64,000 nucleotides of DNA from JACVRW01 sp963820315 (lineage in GTDB: Bacteria; Actinomycetota; Thermoleophilia; Solirubrobacterales; Thermoleophilaceae), in contig CAWFZK010000008.1 of the NCBI GenBank assembly GCA_963820315.1, forward strand, positions 124,001 through 188,000, given 5' to 3'. Shown here piece after piece: positions 7,682-16,806 of the stretch (position 1 is the stretch's first letter; each line of letters starts with the position of its first letter). The position numbers were made by a program, and so were the translations under genes. The notes under the pieces were generated by a model. The model saw only the letters and a program-made list of their open reading frames with translations, was not told the origin of the DNA and made no database searches.

Positions 7682-10600
7682 CTACTGGCGCTCGACGGCG
7701 ATCCGCAACTCACGCCCCTCGATCGTCACCGGGGGGCCGATGGCGCCGTCGTAGGACACCGAGGTCGCGAGCGTCTCGCGCGCCACGTAGTCCTCGTGGG
7801 CGCGCGCGGCGTCGACGAGCTCGCCGTCGCCGCCCAGCGTCAGCGCGATCCGGTCCTCGACGTTCAGGCCGGAGTCCTTGCGAGCGCCCTGAACGGCGTG
7901 GACCACCTCGCGGGCGAGTCCCTCACGGCGCAGCTCGTCGTCCAGCTCGAGGTTGAGCGCCACGGCGTGCGTGCCGGAGCGCTCGACCTGGTAGCCCTCG
8001 AGCGGCTGCAGCGTGATCAGCACGTCGTCGGGTCCGATCTCATGCTCCTGGCCGTCGATGTTGATGCCGGCCCTGTCTCCGTCGCGCAGCCGTGACGGGT
8101 CGAGCGAGGCGATCGCCGCCGCGACCTGCGGCATCTGCTTGCCGAAGCGCGGGCCGAGCGCGCGGTAGTTCGGCTTCACCTCGAAGCGGCCGAGCTCATC
8201 CGCTTCGGACACGTAGCGCACCGCCTTCACGTTCAGCTCATCGGTGAGCAGCATCTCGAGGCTTTCGATCGCGGTGCGCTCGCGGTCCGCCGCCACGACC
8301 ACGGCCTCCCGGAGCGGCTGGCGCACCTTCATCTTGGCGTGGCCGCGCGCCGCCCTGCCGAGCTCCACGGCGTCGCGAACCACCTCCATCTGCCATTCGA
8401 GCTGCTCGTCGCGCTCGCCCGGCTCGGGGAAGTCGCAGAGATGGACCGACGGCTCCGAGCCGTCCAGGTTGTCGTAGATCTCGTCCGTGACGAAGGGCGT
8501 GAGCGGCGCGAGCAGCTTCGACACGCCCAGCAGGCAGTCGTGCAGCGTGCTGAACGCGGCCGGGTCGTCGCCCCGCCAGAAGCGCCGGCGCGAGAGACGC
8601 ACGTACCAGTTGGAGAGGTCGTCGATGAAGTCCGCGACCGCGCGGCCGGCGAAGGTCGTGTCGTAGTCGTCCATGCGCTCGCGCACCCGCTCCGTGGTGG
8701 CGGCGAGGCGCGAGCGGATCCAGCGGTCGAGCTCCGTCTCCTCACCGGGACCCGAGAGGTCGCCGGCGAGGTTCGCGTACTGCACGTAGAACGCGTACGT
8801 GTTCCACAGCGGCTTGAGGAACTGGCGCACGGACTCGCCGACGGTCTCGAGCGAGAAGCGGTAGCCGTCCCAGGGCTGCTTCGAGGTGAAGTAGTACCAG
8901 CGGAAGGCGTCCGCGCCGTGGGTATCCAGAACCTCCCAGGGCACGACGACGTTGCCCTTCGACTTCGACATCTTCTGGCCGTCGGGATCGAGGATCAGGC
9001 CGAGGCACAGGCAGGTCCGGTAGGAGCTCTTCCCGAACAGCAGGACCGACACCGCGAGCATCGAGTAGAACCAGCCGCGCGTCTGGTCGAGCCCCTCGCA
9101 GATGTAGTCCGCGGGGAAGCGCTCCTCGAACAGGTCCTCGTTCTCGAACGGGGCGTGCAGCTGCGCGAACGGCATGCTGCCCGAGTCCCACCACACGTCG
9201 ATCAGGTCGGGCACGCGCCGGAACACCTTGCCGTCGCGCTCGAAGGTCACGTCGTCGACGAACGGCCGGTGCAGGTCGTCCGGGATCTCCGCGCCGAGCG
9301 CGCGCAGCTCGTCGCGCGAGCCGATGCAGACCACCTCGCCGTCCTCGGCGCGCCAGATCGGCAGCGGCGTGCCCCAGTAGCGCTCGCGCGAGAGCGCCCA
9401 GTCGACGTTGTTCTCGAGCCACTTGCCGAAGCGCCCGTGCTTGATGTGCTCGGGGTACCAGTTGATCGTCTCGTTGGCGGCCAGCAGCTCCTCGCGGCGC
9501 TCGGTGGTGCGCACGTACCAGCCGGTCTTGGCGTAGTAGATGAGCGGCGTGTCGCAGCGCCAGCAGTGCGGGTAGGCGTGCTCGTGCTCGCCCGCGCGGA
9601 ACAGCCGGCCCGACTCGCGCAGGGCGTCGATGATCAGCGGGTCGGCCGCGCGCACGTTCATGCCGGCGAATGGGCCCATGCGCTCGTCGAACGTCCCGTC
9701 CGGGCGCACCGGATTGTGGATCGTCAGCCCGTTGTCGGTCGCGAGCCGGAAGTCGTCCTCGCCGAAGGCGGCGCCCGTGTGGACGACGCCGGTGCCGTCC
9801 TCGATCGAGACGAAGTCGCCGGCCAGCACCGTGTGCCCGTGCTCCCCGTAGTCCGTGATGTACGGGAAGGGCGGCTCGTAGCGCAGGCCGAGCAGGGCCG
9901 AGCCCGGCATCGTCTCCTCGATCTCGGCCTCGTCGCCGAGCACGCGCTCCACGAGCGCCTCAGCGAGGATGAAGCGGTCGTCGCCGAGGCGGGCGCGGGC
10001 GTAGGTCACGTGGGGATCGACCGCAATCGCCGCGTGCGGAACGAGCGTCCACGGCATCGTCGTCCAGGCGAGCAGCGACACGCTCGGGTCGTCCTTCAGC
10101 GGGAACGACACGAAGACGGACGGATCGATCGTGTCGCGGTAGCCGACCGCCACCTCGTGGCTCGACAGCGCGGTACCGCAACGCGGGCAGTACGGGACGA
10201 CCCGGTGGCCCTCGGTCAGCAGGCCCTGGTCGTATACCTGCTTGAGCCCCCACCAGACCGACTCGATGTAGTCGTCCGAGAGCGTGTAGTAGGCGTCGTC
10301 GGTGTCGACCCAGAAGCCGATCCGCTCTGTGAGGGCGTTCCACTCGTCGATGTAGCGCAGCACCGACTCGCGGCACTTGGCGTTGAACTCGGCGATGCCG
10401 TAGCGCTCGATGTCGTGCTTGTTGGTGAAGCCGAGCTCCTTCTCGATCTCGAGCTCGACCGGCAGGCCGTGGCAGTCCCAGCCGCCCTTGCGCGGGACCT
10501 GGTGGCCGGTCATCGTCTGGTAGCGCGGGAAGACGTCCTTGAAGACGCGGCTCAGCACGTGGTGCGAGCCGGGTCGGCCGTTGGCCGTCGGCGGGCCCTC

Positions 10601-10738
10601 GGAGAACGTGAACAGCGGCGCGCCCTCACGGCGGCGGATCGACTCGTGGAAGACGTCGCGTTCGCGCCAGCGCTCGAGCACGGCCTGCTCGAGGTCGGGG
10701 AACGACTGCGCGCTGTCGACTGGGCGGTAACGGGCCAT
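7682..10738 (-). CDS. ileS: Isoleucyl-tRNA synthetase
   Basis: 1018 residues from ATG 10738 (MARYRPVDSAQSFPDLEQ). The class I HIGH-type signature is in GPPTANGRPGSHHVLSR near residues 48-64 and the KMSKS loop in DGQKMSKSKGN. It charges tRNA-Ile with isoleucine and has an editing domain (CP1) between the two halves. The long form, with no C-terminal zinc finger seen, fits the actinobacterial/eukaryote-like type, which is often mupirocin-tolerant; that last point is family knowledge, not shown here. An upstream in-frame extension to 11353 overlaps the response-regulator gene in antisense and was rejected. Confidence 0.96.
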   Translation of the reverse strand: MARYRPVDSAQSFPDLEQAVLERWRERDVFHESIRRREGAPLFTFSEGPPTANGRPGSHHVLSRVFKDVFPRYQTMTGHQVPRKGGWDCHGLPVELEIEKELGFTNKHDIERYGIAEFNAKCRESVLRYIDEWNALTERIGFWVDTDDAYYTLSDDYIESVWWGLKQVYDQGLLTEGHRVVPYCPRCGTALSSHEVAVGYRDTIDPSVFVSFPLKDDPSVSLLAWTTMPWTLVPHAAIAVDPHVTYARARLGDDRFILAEALVERVLGDEAEIEETMPGSALLGLRYEPPFPYITDYGEHGHTVLAGDFVSIEDGTGVVHTGAAFGEDDFRLATDNGLTIHNPVRPDGTFDERMGPFAGMNVRAADPLIIDALRESGRLFRAGEHEHAYPHCWRCDTPLIYYAKTGWYVRTTERREELLAANETINWYPEHIKHGRFGKWLENNVDWALSRERYWGTPLPIWRAEDGEVVCIGSRDELRALGAEIPDDLHRPFVDDVTFERDGKVFRRVPDLIDVWWDSGSMPFAQLHAPFENEDLFEERFPADYICEGLDQTRGWFYSMLAVSVLLFGKSSYRTCLCLGLILDPDGQKMSKSKGNVVVPWEVLDTHGADAFRWYYFTSKQPWDGYRFSLETVGESVRQFLKPLWNTYAFYVQYANLAGDLSGPGEETELDRWIRSRLAATTERVRERMDDYDTTFAGRAVADFIDDLSNWYVRLSRRRFWRGDDPAAFSTLHDCLLGVSKLLAPLTPFVTDEIYDNLDGSEPSVHLCDFPEPGERDEQLEWQMEVVRDAVELGRAARGHAKMKVRQPLREAVVVAADRERTAIESLEMLLTDELNVKAVRYVSEADELGRFEVKPNYRALGPRFGKQMPQVAAAIASLDPSRLRDGDRAGINIDGQEHEIGPDDVLITLQPLEGYQVERSGTHAVALNLELDDELRREGLAREVVHAVQGARKDSGLNVEDRIALTLGGDGELVDAARAHEDYVARETLATSVSYDGAIGPPVTIEGRELRIAVERQ

Positions 10739-10748
10739 CGGGCGTTCG

Positions 10749-10754
10749 ATTCTA
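10749..10754 (-). promoter_or_regulatory. Candidate -10 box of ileS
   Basis: TAGAAT on the minus strand, 10 nt upstream of ATG 10738. A transcript from here would have at most a few untranslated bases. No T-box leader is possible in the short space available. Confidence 0.4.
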
Positions 10755-10798
10755 GGTGGCTGCGCGCGGCGCTCCCGGCCTGCGATGCTGGCGCCGCG

Positions 10799-11470
<672 letters not shown>

Positions 11471-11478
11471 CGCGCGGC

Positions 11479-11500
11479 GCTCATCGTCGGTTCATCTGAC
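11479..11500 (+). promoter_or_regulatory. Tandem 11-bp direct repeat, candidate response-regulator operator
   Basis: GCTCATCGTCG is followed directly by GTTCATCTGAC, giving TCATC at 11481 and 11492, exactly one helical turn apart. OmpR/PhoB dimers classically bind head-to-tail repeats with this spacing. It lies between the regulator gene and the ABC transporter start at 11519, the place expected for control of the efflux operon. Confidence 0.5.
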
Positions 11501-11518
11501 GGCGCTGGACTGGACGCC

Positions 11519-12499
11519 ATGTCCAGTGCATCCATATCGATGAAGGCGGCGATCAACGGCGCCGCGCCGGACGTCCCCGACGAGCCCGCCGCGATAGCGG
11601 TCCGCGATCTGCACAAGGCCTACGGGCGCAGCGAGGCCCTGCGCGGCGTCACGTTCGACGTGCGGCGCGGTGAGATCTTCGCGCTGCTGGGCCCCAACGG
11701 GGCCGGCAAGACCACGGTCATCGAGATCCTCGAGGGCTACCGCAAGCGCAGCTCCGGTGACGCCCGCGTGCTCGGCGCCGATCCCGGTCGGCCGGCACGG
11801 CGCTGGCGGGAGCGAATCGGGCTCGTCCTTCAGGAGTGCGAGCTCGATCCCAACCTCACCGTGCGCGAGACCGTGCGGCTGTTCTCGAGCTTCTATCCGG
11901 CTCCTCGCCCCGTGGAGGACACCGTCGAGCTCGCCGGGCTCGCCGGCGTGGGCGACATGAGGGTTGGACGGCTCTCGGGGGGCCAGCGGCGACGGGTCGA
12001 CGTGGCCGTCGGCATCGCCGGGAACCCCGAGCTGATCTTCCTCGACGAGCCCACCACCGGCTTCGATCCCACGGCCCGCCGCGGCGCCTGGAACATGATC
12101 GACGGCCTGCGCGGGCTCGGCAAGACGATCCTCCTCACGACGCATTACATGGACGAGGCGCAGCGGCTCGCCGACCGCATCGGGATCCTGCGGGACGGCG
12201 AGCTGGTCGCGATCGGAAGCGTCGAGGAGATCGGCGCCGGGCTGCACACCGACGCCTCGATCCGCTTCCGGCTGCCCGAGGGCTTCTCCGAACACGACAT
12301 CGCCGCAGAGGCGGGCATGGCGGTGCAGGTGGAGGGCGAGCTCGTGACCATCCGCGTGGCCGACCCTCAGCCGGTGCTCTACCGGCTCACGAGCTGGGCC
12401 GTGCACGAGGGCGTCCACCTGTCGGGCCTCGAGGTGACCCGCCCGACGCTCGAGGAGATGTTCCTGGAGCTGACCACACAGGAGGTGGCGCATGAGTGA
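11519..12499 (+). CDS. ABC transporter ATP-binding protein, DrrA-like drug/polyketide exporter
   Basis: 326 residues. Walker A GPNGAGKTT near residue 59, signature LSGGQRRRVDVA near 153, Walker B LIFLDEPTTGFDP near 173, and a C-terminal accessory segment as in DrrA/CcmA-type exporters. It powers the downstream ABC-2 permease, whose start overlaps this gene by 8 nt (translational coupling). Substrate is probably a hydrophobic drug, lipid or polyketide, by family only. A later in-frame ATG at 11540 is possible, but the first ATG follows a TGGACT -10-like box by 7 nt. Confidence 0.93.
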   Translation: MSSASISMKAAINGAAPDVPDEPAAIAVRDLHKAYGRSEALRGVTFDVRRGEIFALLGPNGAGKTTVIEILEGYRKRSSGDARVLGADPGRPARRWRERIGLVLQECELDPNLTVRETVRLFSSFYPAPRPVEDTVELAGLAGVGDMRVGRLSGGQRRRVDVAVGIAGNPELIFLDEPTTGFDPTARRGAWNMIDGLRGLGKTILLTTHYMDEAQRLADRIGILRDGELVAIGSVEEIGAGLHTDASIRFRLPEGFSEHDIAAEAGMAVQVEGELVTIRVADPQPVLYRLTSWAVHEGVHLSGLEVTRPTLEEMFLELTTQEVAHE

Positions 12500-13268
12500 C
12501 CTTCGGCTCGTCCTGACCCAGACCGGCTACCAGCTCATCAGCGTCGCCCGCAACCGCCGGGCGGTCGTCTTCAGCCTGGTCTTCCCGATCGTGCTGCTGG
12601 TGATGTTCAACTCGGTGTTCGTGAAGGGCGGCGACACCGTCGAGCTCGGCGGCATCACGATCGACGCGCACACCTACTTCACGGGCTCGATGCTCGCCTA
12701 CGCGATCCTGCTCGCCGGCTTCAACTCGCTGGCGATCTCGCTCGTGATGCAGCGCGAGTCGGGCCAGCTGAAGCGCCTACGCGGTACACCGGTGCCGTCC
12801 TGGACATTCATGGTCGCGACCGTGCTCCGCTCGATGGCCACGGTTGGGCTGATGACGGTCGTGCTGCTCGCGATCGGCCACTTCGCCTACGACGTGCAGA
12901 TCTCGGGGTCGGCCGTCGGCGACATCCTGCTCTACGTCGTCCTCGGCATAGCGGCGATGTGCAGCGCGGGCATCGCCGCGACGGCGCTGATCGGCGACGT
13001 CGACAGCGCCAGCGCCGCGCTGCCCCTCATCGCCGTCGTGCTGTCCCTGATCTCGGGGATCTTCGTCGGGGTGGACCAGCTGCCGACCTGGCTCGCGGAC
13101 ATCGCGCGGGTCTTCCCTGTCTACCACCTCACCGACGGTCTGCAGACGGCCCTCGGCGGCGGCTCGCTCGACGCCGGGAACGCGGCCGTGCTCGCGCTGT
13201 GGGGCCTGGGCGGAATCGCCGTCGCGGCCCGCCGCTTCCGCTGGGAGCCGCAGGGGGTGCCGGCATGA
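12492..13268 (+). CDS. ABC-2 type transporter permease
   Basis: 258 residues with six predicted membrane helices and the ABC-2 segment near residues 70-95 (NSLAISLVMQRESGQLKRLR), a hallmark of DrrB-like permeases. It overlaps the ATPase gene by 8 nt and the MFS gene by 4 nt (ATGA), so the three form one translationally coupled unit. Together with the ATPase it should export a hydrophobic compound across the membrane. Confidence 0.92.
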   Translation: MSDLRLVLTQTGYQLISVARNRRAVVFSLVFPIVLLVMFNSVFVKGGDTVELGGITIDAHTYFTGSMLAYAILLAGFNSLAISLVMQRESGQLKRLRGTPVPSWTFMVATVLRSMATVGLMTVVLLAIGHFAYDVQISGSAVGDILLYVVLGIAAMCSAGIAATALIGDVDSASAALPLIAVVLSLISGIFVGVDQLPTWLADIARVFPVYHLTDGLQTALGGGSLDAGNAAVLALWGLGGIAVAARRFRWEPQGVPA

Positions 13269-14710
13269 CCAGCTCGGATCGCCTCGACGCGGCTCTGCTC
13301 AAGCTCGCGGGGATCGTGCTGGTCGGCGCCGTCGCCGTCCAGTTCGACATGACGATCGTGAACGTCGCGATCGACACGCTGGGCCGCGACCTGCACGCCT
13401 CCCTCTCGACGATCCAGTGGGTCTCGACCGGCTACCTGCTGGCGCTCGCCATGGTCATCCCGCTCGCGGGCTGGTCGGTGGACCGCTTCGGCGCGAAGCC
13501 CATGTGGATGCTGTCGCTGCTGCTGTTCCTCGGCGGCTCGGTCCTGTGTGGCGTCGCGTGGTCCGCGGGCAGCCTGATCGCGTTCCGGATCGTGCAGGGG
13601 CTGGGCGGCGGCCTGCTGCTGCCGCTGCTCTCGACGATCCTCGCCCAGGCCGCCGGGCCGCAGCGACTCGGGCGCCTCGCGGCGGCGATCGCCGTGCCCG
13701 CGCTGCTGGCTCCGGTCATCGGCCCCGTGATCGGCGGCCTGATCCTCGACAGCTTCAGCTGGCGCTGGATCTTCTTCATCAACGTCCCGATCTGCGCGCT
13801 GGCCTTCGTGCTCGCCTGGCGCTTCATGCACATCCCCACCGAGCGGGGCGAGCATCCGCTCGACGTGCTCGGGCTCATCCTGCTGTCGCCGGCGCTGGCG
13901 GCGATCGTCTACGGCTTCGCGGAGGCCGGTGCGAGCGGCGGCTTCAGCGGCGCGCGGGTACTCGTGCCGCTCGTGCTTGGGATCGCGCTGCTGGTGGCGT
14001 TCTGCGTCCACGCGCTGCGCACGCGGATCGAGCCGATCATCGACCTGCGCCTCTTCCGCAACCGCTCGTTCTCGGCGTCCGCCGGGGTGATCCTGCTCGC
14101 CGGGCTCTCGATCTTCGGTGCGATGCTGCTGCTGCCGCTCTATTACCAGCAGGCGCGCGGCCTGAGCGCGCTCGATGCAGGCCTGCTGCTCGCACCGCAG
14201 GGGCTCGGCATGATGATCGCCCTGCCGATCGTCGGGAGGCTCACCGACAGGATCGGCCCGCGGCCGCTCGTGCTCGTCGGCATGGCGCTGGCAACGCTCG
14301 GGACGATCCCCTATGCGCAGGTCGGCCCAGACTCGAGCGAGGCGGTGCTGGGCGTATGGCTCGCCGTCCGGGGTGCCGGCCTGGGCGCGGTCTTCGTGCC
14401 GGCGATGGCTGCCGTGTACTACGACCTGCCCCACAGGGCATATCCGCGCGCCACGAGCGCCGTCCGCAGCGTCCAGCAGGTGGGCGCCTCGTTCGGCACC
14501 GCCGTGCTCGCGGTGATCCTTCAGCACCAGGCTGCAAGTCACGCGACGGGTGGGAACGCCGGCCTCGCCACGGCGTTCGGGCACACATTCTGGTGGGCGG
14601 TGGCCTTCACCGCGCTGGCGTTCGTGCCCGCCCTGTTCCTGCCCTCCCACAGACCGGTAGGTCCGGTCGAGGAGACACTGCCGGCGGCGGTCAAGCCGCA
14701 GGCAGCGTGA
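13265..14710 (+). CDS. MFS multidrug efflux transporter (DHA2, 14 helices)
   Basis: 481 residues, about 14 hydrophobic helices, with the DHA2 motifs FDMTIVNVAIDTLGRDL near residue 25 and a motif-A-like GWSVDRFGAKPM near 70. EmrB/QacA-type drug:H+ antiporter. The ATG overlaps the ABC permease stop (ATGA), so ABC and MFS exporters are made together, a combination suited to resistance against one inducing compound. The last 20 nt overlap the convergent sensor kinase. Confidence 0.93.
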   Translation: MTSSDRLDAALLKLAGIVLVGAVAVQFDMTIVNVAIDTLGRDLHASLSTIQWVSTGYLLALAMVIPLAGWSVDRFGAKPMWMLSLLLFLGGSVLCGVAWSAGSLIAFRIVQGLGGGLLLPLLSTILAQAAGPQRLGRLAAAIAVPALLAPVIGPVIGGLILDSFSWRWIFFINVPICALAFVLAWRFMHIPTERGEHPLDVLGLILLSPALAAIVYGFAEAGASGGFSGARVLVPLVLGIALLVAFCVHALRTRIEPIIDLRLFRNRSFSASAGVILLAGLSIFGAMLLLPLYYQQARGLSALDAGLLLAPQGLGMMIALPIVGRLTDRIGPRPLVLVGMALATLGTIPYAQVGPDSSEAVLGVWLAVRGAGLGAVFVPAMAAVYYDLPHRAYPRATSAVRSVQQVGASFGTAVLAVILQHQAASHATGGNAGLATAFGHTFWWAVAFTALAFVPALFLPSHRPVGPVEETLPAAVKPQAA

Positions 14711-16049
14711 TCCAGACGTCGGCCCCGCCGGCCGGAAGGTTGCGCGCGCCCACATCTCCCCCGTGGGCGCGCGCGATCGCCGCCACGATCGCCAGGCCGA
14801 GCCCGCTGCCCTCTCCCGAGTGCCCCTCCTCGCCCTGGCTGAAGCGCTCGAACGCATGCGCCTGGAGGTGCTCCGGGAAGCCGGGCCCTTCGTCGATCAC
14901 GTGCAGCTCGACGCGCTCGCCCGCCTCGCGCGCCACGAGCCGCACCTCTCCCCGGCCGTGGGCGAGCGCGTTCGCGATCAGGTTGTCGAGTGCCTGCCCG
15001 GCCCGGTCGCGGTCGGCCAGCACCGTGGGCCCGGCGACGTCACTCCCCGCGCGCAGCTCCCGGCCGGCGGCCTCCGCCGCCGGGTGTGCACGGCGCATGG
15101 CGGCATCGAGGAGCTCGCCGGCGTCCAGCGGCTCGCGCCGAAGCGGCAGCCGCCCCTGATCCGCGCGAGCAACGACCAGCAGGTCCTCGGCGATGCGCGT
15201 GACCCGTCCCGCTTCGTGTTCGGCCGACTCGAGCGCCGCGCGCAGCTCGTCGGCGTCGCGCTCCCGTCGCAGGGCGACCTGGATGCCCGTTCGCAGAACG
15301 GTGAGTGGCGTGCGCAGCTCGTGACTCGCGTCCGACAGCAGCCGGCGCTCCCGCGCGAGCGCGGCGTCAAGCCGCTCGAGCATCTCGTTGAGGGTCCGGC
15401 CCAGCGCCTCGATCTCGTCTCCGGTTGCCGGGACCGGCAGGCGCTCGGCCGCGTCGTGCTCGGTGATCTGCTCGGCGCGCCGGCGCATGCGCTCGACCGG
15501 CCTGAGCGCAGCACCCGCCACCTGGTAGCCGGCGTAGCTCGCCAGCAGGAGCGCCAGCGGACCCACCAGCAGGAGGAGTGTCTCCAGACGGTTGAGCGCA
15601 CCGTCGCGGCTCGCAAGCGAGTTGCCGATGGCGACGACGACCGGCCTATCCGGCTCCGTGCGGGCGCCGACCGCCAGCACGCGCACGTCCCCGGCGGGCG
15701 TCTGGCGCCGATCCACCTGCAGCGGCCCCGTCGCCGTGCCCCGGACGTCGGGCACGCGCAGCAGGCGTGTGCCGGCCAGCTGGCGAGTGGAGGCGATCAG
15801 CCGGCCGCTTGATCCGTAGACCTGAGCGAGCGGCTCGCCGCCTGCGGCGAGCGCCGCCGCGGCATCGGGCTCGTCTCCGACCAGTGCGACGAAGTCCGCC
15901 GTGCGGTGCCGCAGCTCCGCGTCGATCGTGTCGTCGAGGTCTCGCGCCAGCTCCGTATAGAGGACCACGCCGGAAGCGCCGAGCACCACGGCGAGAACCC
16001 CGGCGAAGGCGATTGTCAGACGGAGGCGGATGGGCAGCCGCCGGCGCAT
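14691..16049 (-). CDS. Sensor histidine kinase (HAMP-HisKA-HATPase)
   Basis: 452 residues. Two membrane helices (about residues 12-32 and 155-178) bracket an extracytoplasmic sensor segment. A HAMP region follows, then the H-box LLSDASHELRTPLTVLRTG, with the phospho-accepting His near 247, and ATPase boxes N (NLIANALAHG), G1 (DEGPGFP) and G2 (GSGLGLAIV). Classical orthodox kinase; the partner is most likely the OmpR-type regulator at 10799-11470. It is convergent with the efflux operon, overlapping the MFS gene by 20 nt. Confidence 0.93.
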   Translation of the reverse strand: MRRRLPIRLRLTIAFAGVLAVVLGASGVVLYTELARDLDDTIDAELRHRTADFVALVGDEPDAAAALAAGGEPLAQVYGSSGRLIASTRQLAGTRLLRVPDVRGTATGPLQVDRRQTPAGDVRVLAVGARTEPDRPVVVAIGNSLASRDGALNRLETLLLLVGPLALLLASYAGYQVAGAALRPVERMRRRAEQITEHDAAERLPVPATGDEIEALGRTLNEMLERLDAALARERRLLSDASHELRTPLTVLRTGIQVALRRERDADELRAALESAEHEAGRVTRIAEDLLVVARADQGRLPLRREPLDAGELLDAAMRRAHPAAEAAGRELRAGSDVAGPTVLADRDRAGQALDNLIANALAHGRGEVRLVAREAGERVELHVIDEGPGFPEHLQAHAFERFSQGEEGHSGEGSGLGLAIVAAIARAHGGDVGARNLPAGGADVWITLPAA

Positions 16050-16083
16050 GCGGACTCGATCACACCACAGTGCGCCCTCCCGG

Positions 16084-16299
16084 TCAGCGCTGGCCGCGCT
16101 CGCGGTCGACGAGCTCGAACGCGGCGCGTGCGAGCTCCACCAGCGCTCCGAGAAGCACGACGGCCGCTATGGCGATGAGCACGCCGGCACGCACACCCGC
16201 GAGCACGACGAGCGCGACCCCCGCGATCAGGACGGCTGCGATGAGCTTGAGTGCGATTGCGATGCCGACAAGGGTGGGCGCGCGAGATGAGTCCGGCAT
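16084..16299 (-). CDS. Small two-helix membrane protein
   Basis: 71 residues from ATG 16299 (MPDSSRAPTLVGIAIALKL). Two adjacent Ala/Val/Leu-rich helices (about residues 10-30 and 32-55) and a charged tail. It lies 34 nt upstream of the sensor kinase on the same strand and may be co-transcribed, perhaps as a signalling accessory. No family recognised. A longer in-frame reading to 16560 runs antisense through MarR and was rejected. Confidence 0.6.
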   Translation of the reverse strand: MPDSSRAPTLVGIAIALKLIAAVLIAGVALVVLAGVRAGVLIAIAAVVLLGALVELARAAFELVDRERGQR

Positions 16300-16343
16300 G
16301 AGCGCCCTGCACCGTCCGGCGCGGCTCCTACGATCGGCCACCG

Positions 16344-16778
16344 ATGTCGTCGCTCGAACTCGGCGATCCGCTCGCCCACAGGGCCCTGCAGGCTCTGCTC
16401 CGCGCGGAAGCGGCCGTGCGCCGCCGGCTCGCGGCGGAGCTCGAGCGCGAGGGCGTGTCGGCGGCGGGCTTCTCGGCGCTCGTGGTGCTGACCACGGCGG
16501 GGGGATCGCTCGAGCTGCGCACGCTCCGGCGCCGGCTCGGCTGGAGCAAGGCCAACGCAACCGAGGTCACCGCCACGCTCGCCGCCCGCGGGCTCGTGTT
16601 CAGGCGGCGTGCACCCGAGGACAGGCGCAGCGTCGTCGTCGACCTGAGCCACGAGGGCCGCGAGATCGTCGAACGCCTCTTCCCGGCGCACTCGAACCGC
16701 GTGACGCAGGCGTTCGGCGCGCTCGACGAGGGCGAGAAGCGCTCGCTCGCGGAGATCTGCCGCAAGCTCGCCGCCTAA
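16344..16778 (+). CDS. MarR-family transcriptional regulator
   Basis: 144 residues with the winged-helix core of MarR proteins: a helix-turn-helix around LRTLRRRLGWSKANATEVTA (residues 53-72) and the wing FRRRAPEDRRSVVVDLS with the conserved DxRS motif near 93-96. These proteins repress efflux or catabolic genes and release DNA on ligand binding. ATG 16344 lies 9 nt after TACGAT (16329-16334), fitting a leaderless message. Nearby candidates for regulation are the glucodextranase downstream and the efflux unit upstream; neither is proven. Confidence 0.9.
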   Translation: MSSLELGDPLAHRALQALLRAEAAVRRRLAAELEREGVSAAGFSALVVLTTAGGSLELRTLRRRLGWSKANATEVTATLAARGLVFRRRAPEDRRSVVVDLSHEGREIVERLFPAHSNRVTQAFGALDEGEKRSLAEICRKLAA

Positions 16779-16806
16779 CCGGGACAGGCGTACACTCTGC
16801 CTCGTT

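Noticed and set aside
8339..10798. Open reading frame of over 800 codons antisense to ileS, joined to the response regulator
   Set aside because: It is the high-GC shadow of ileS; the response-regulator homology begins only at GTG 10799.
12959..15159. Long frames in several phases over the permease, MFS and kinase genes
   Set aside because: All overlap genes with clear domain motifs and read as repetitive Arg/Ala/Pro sequence.
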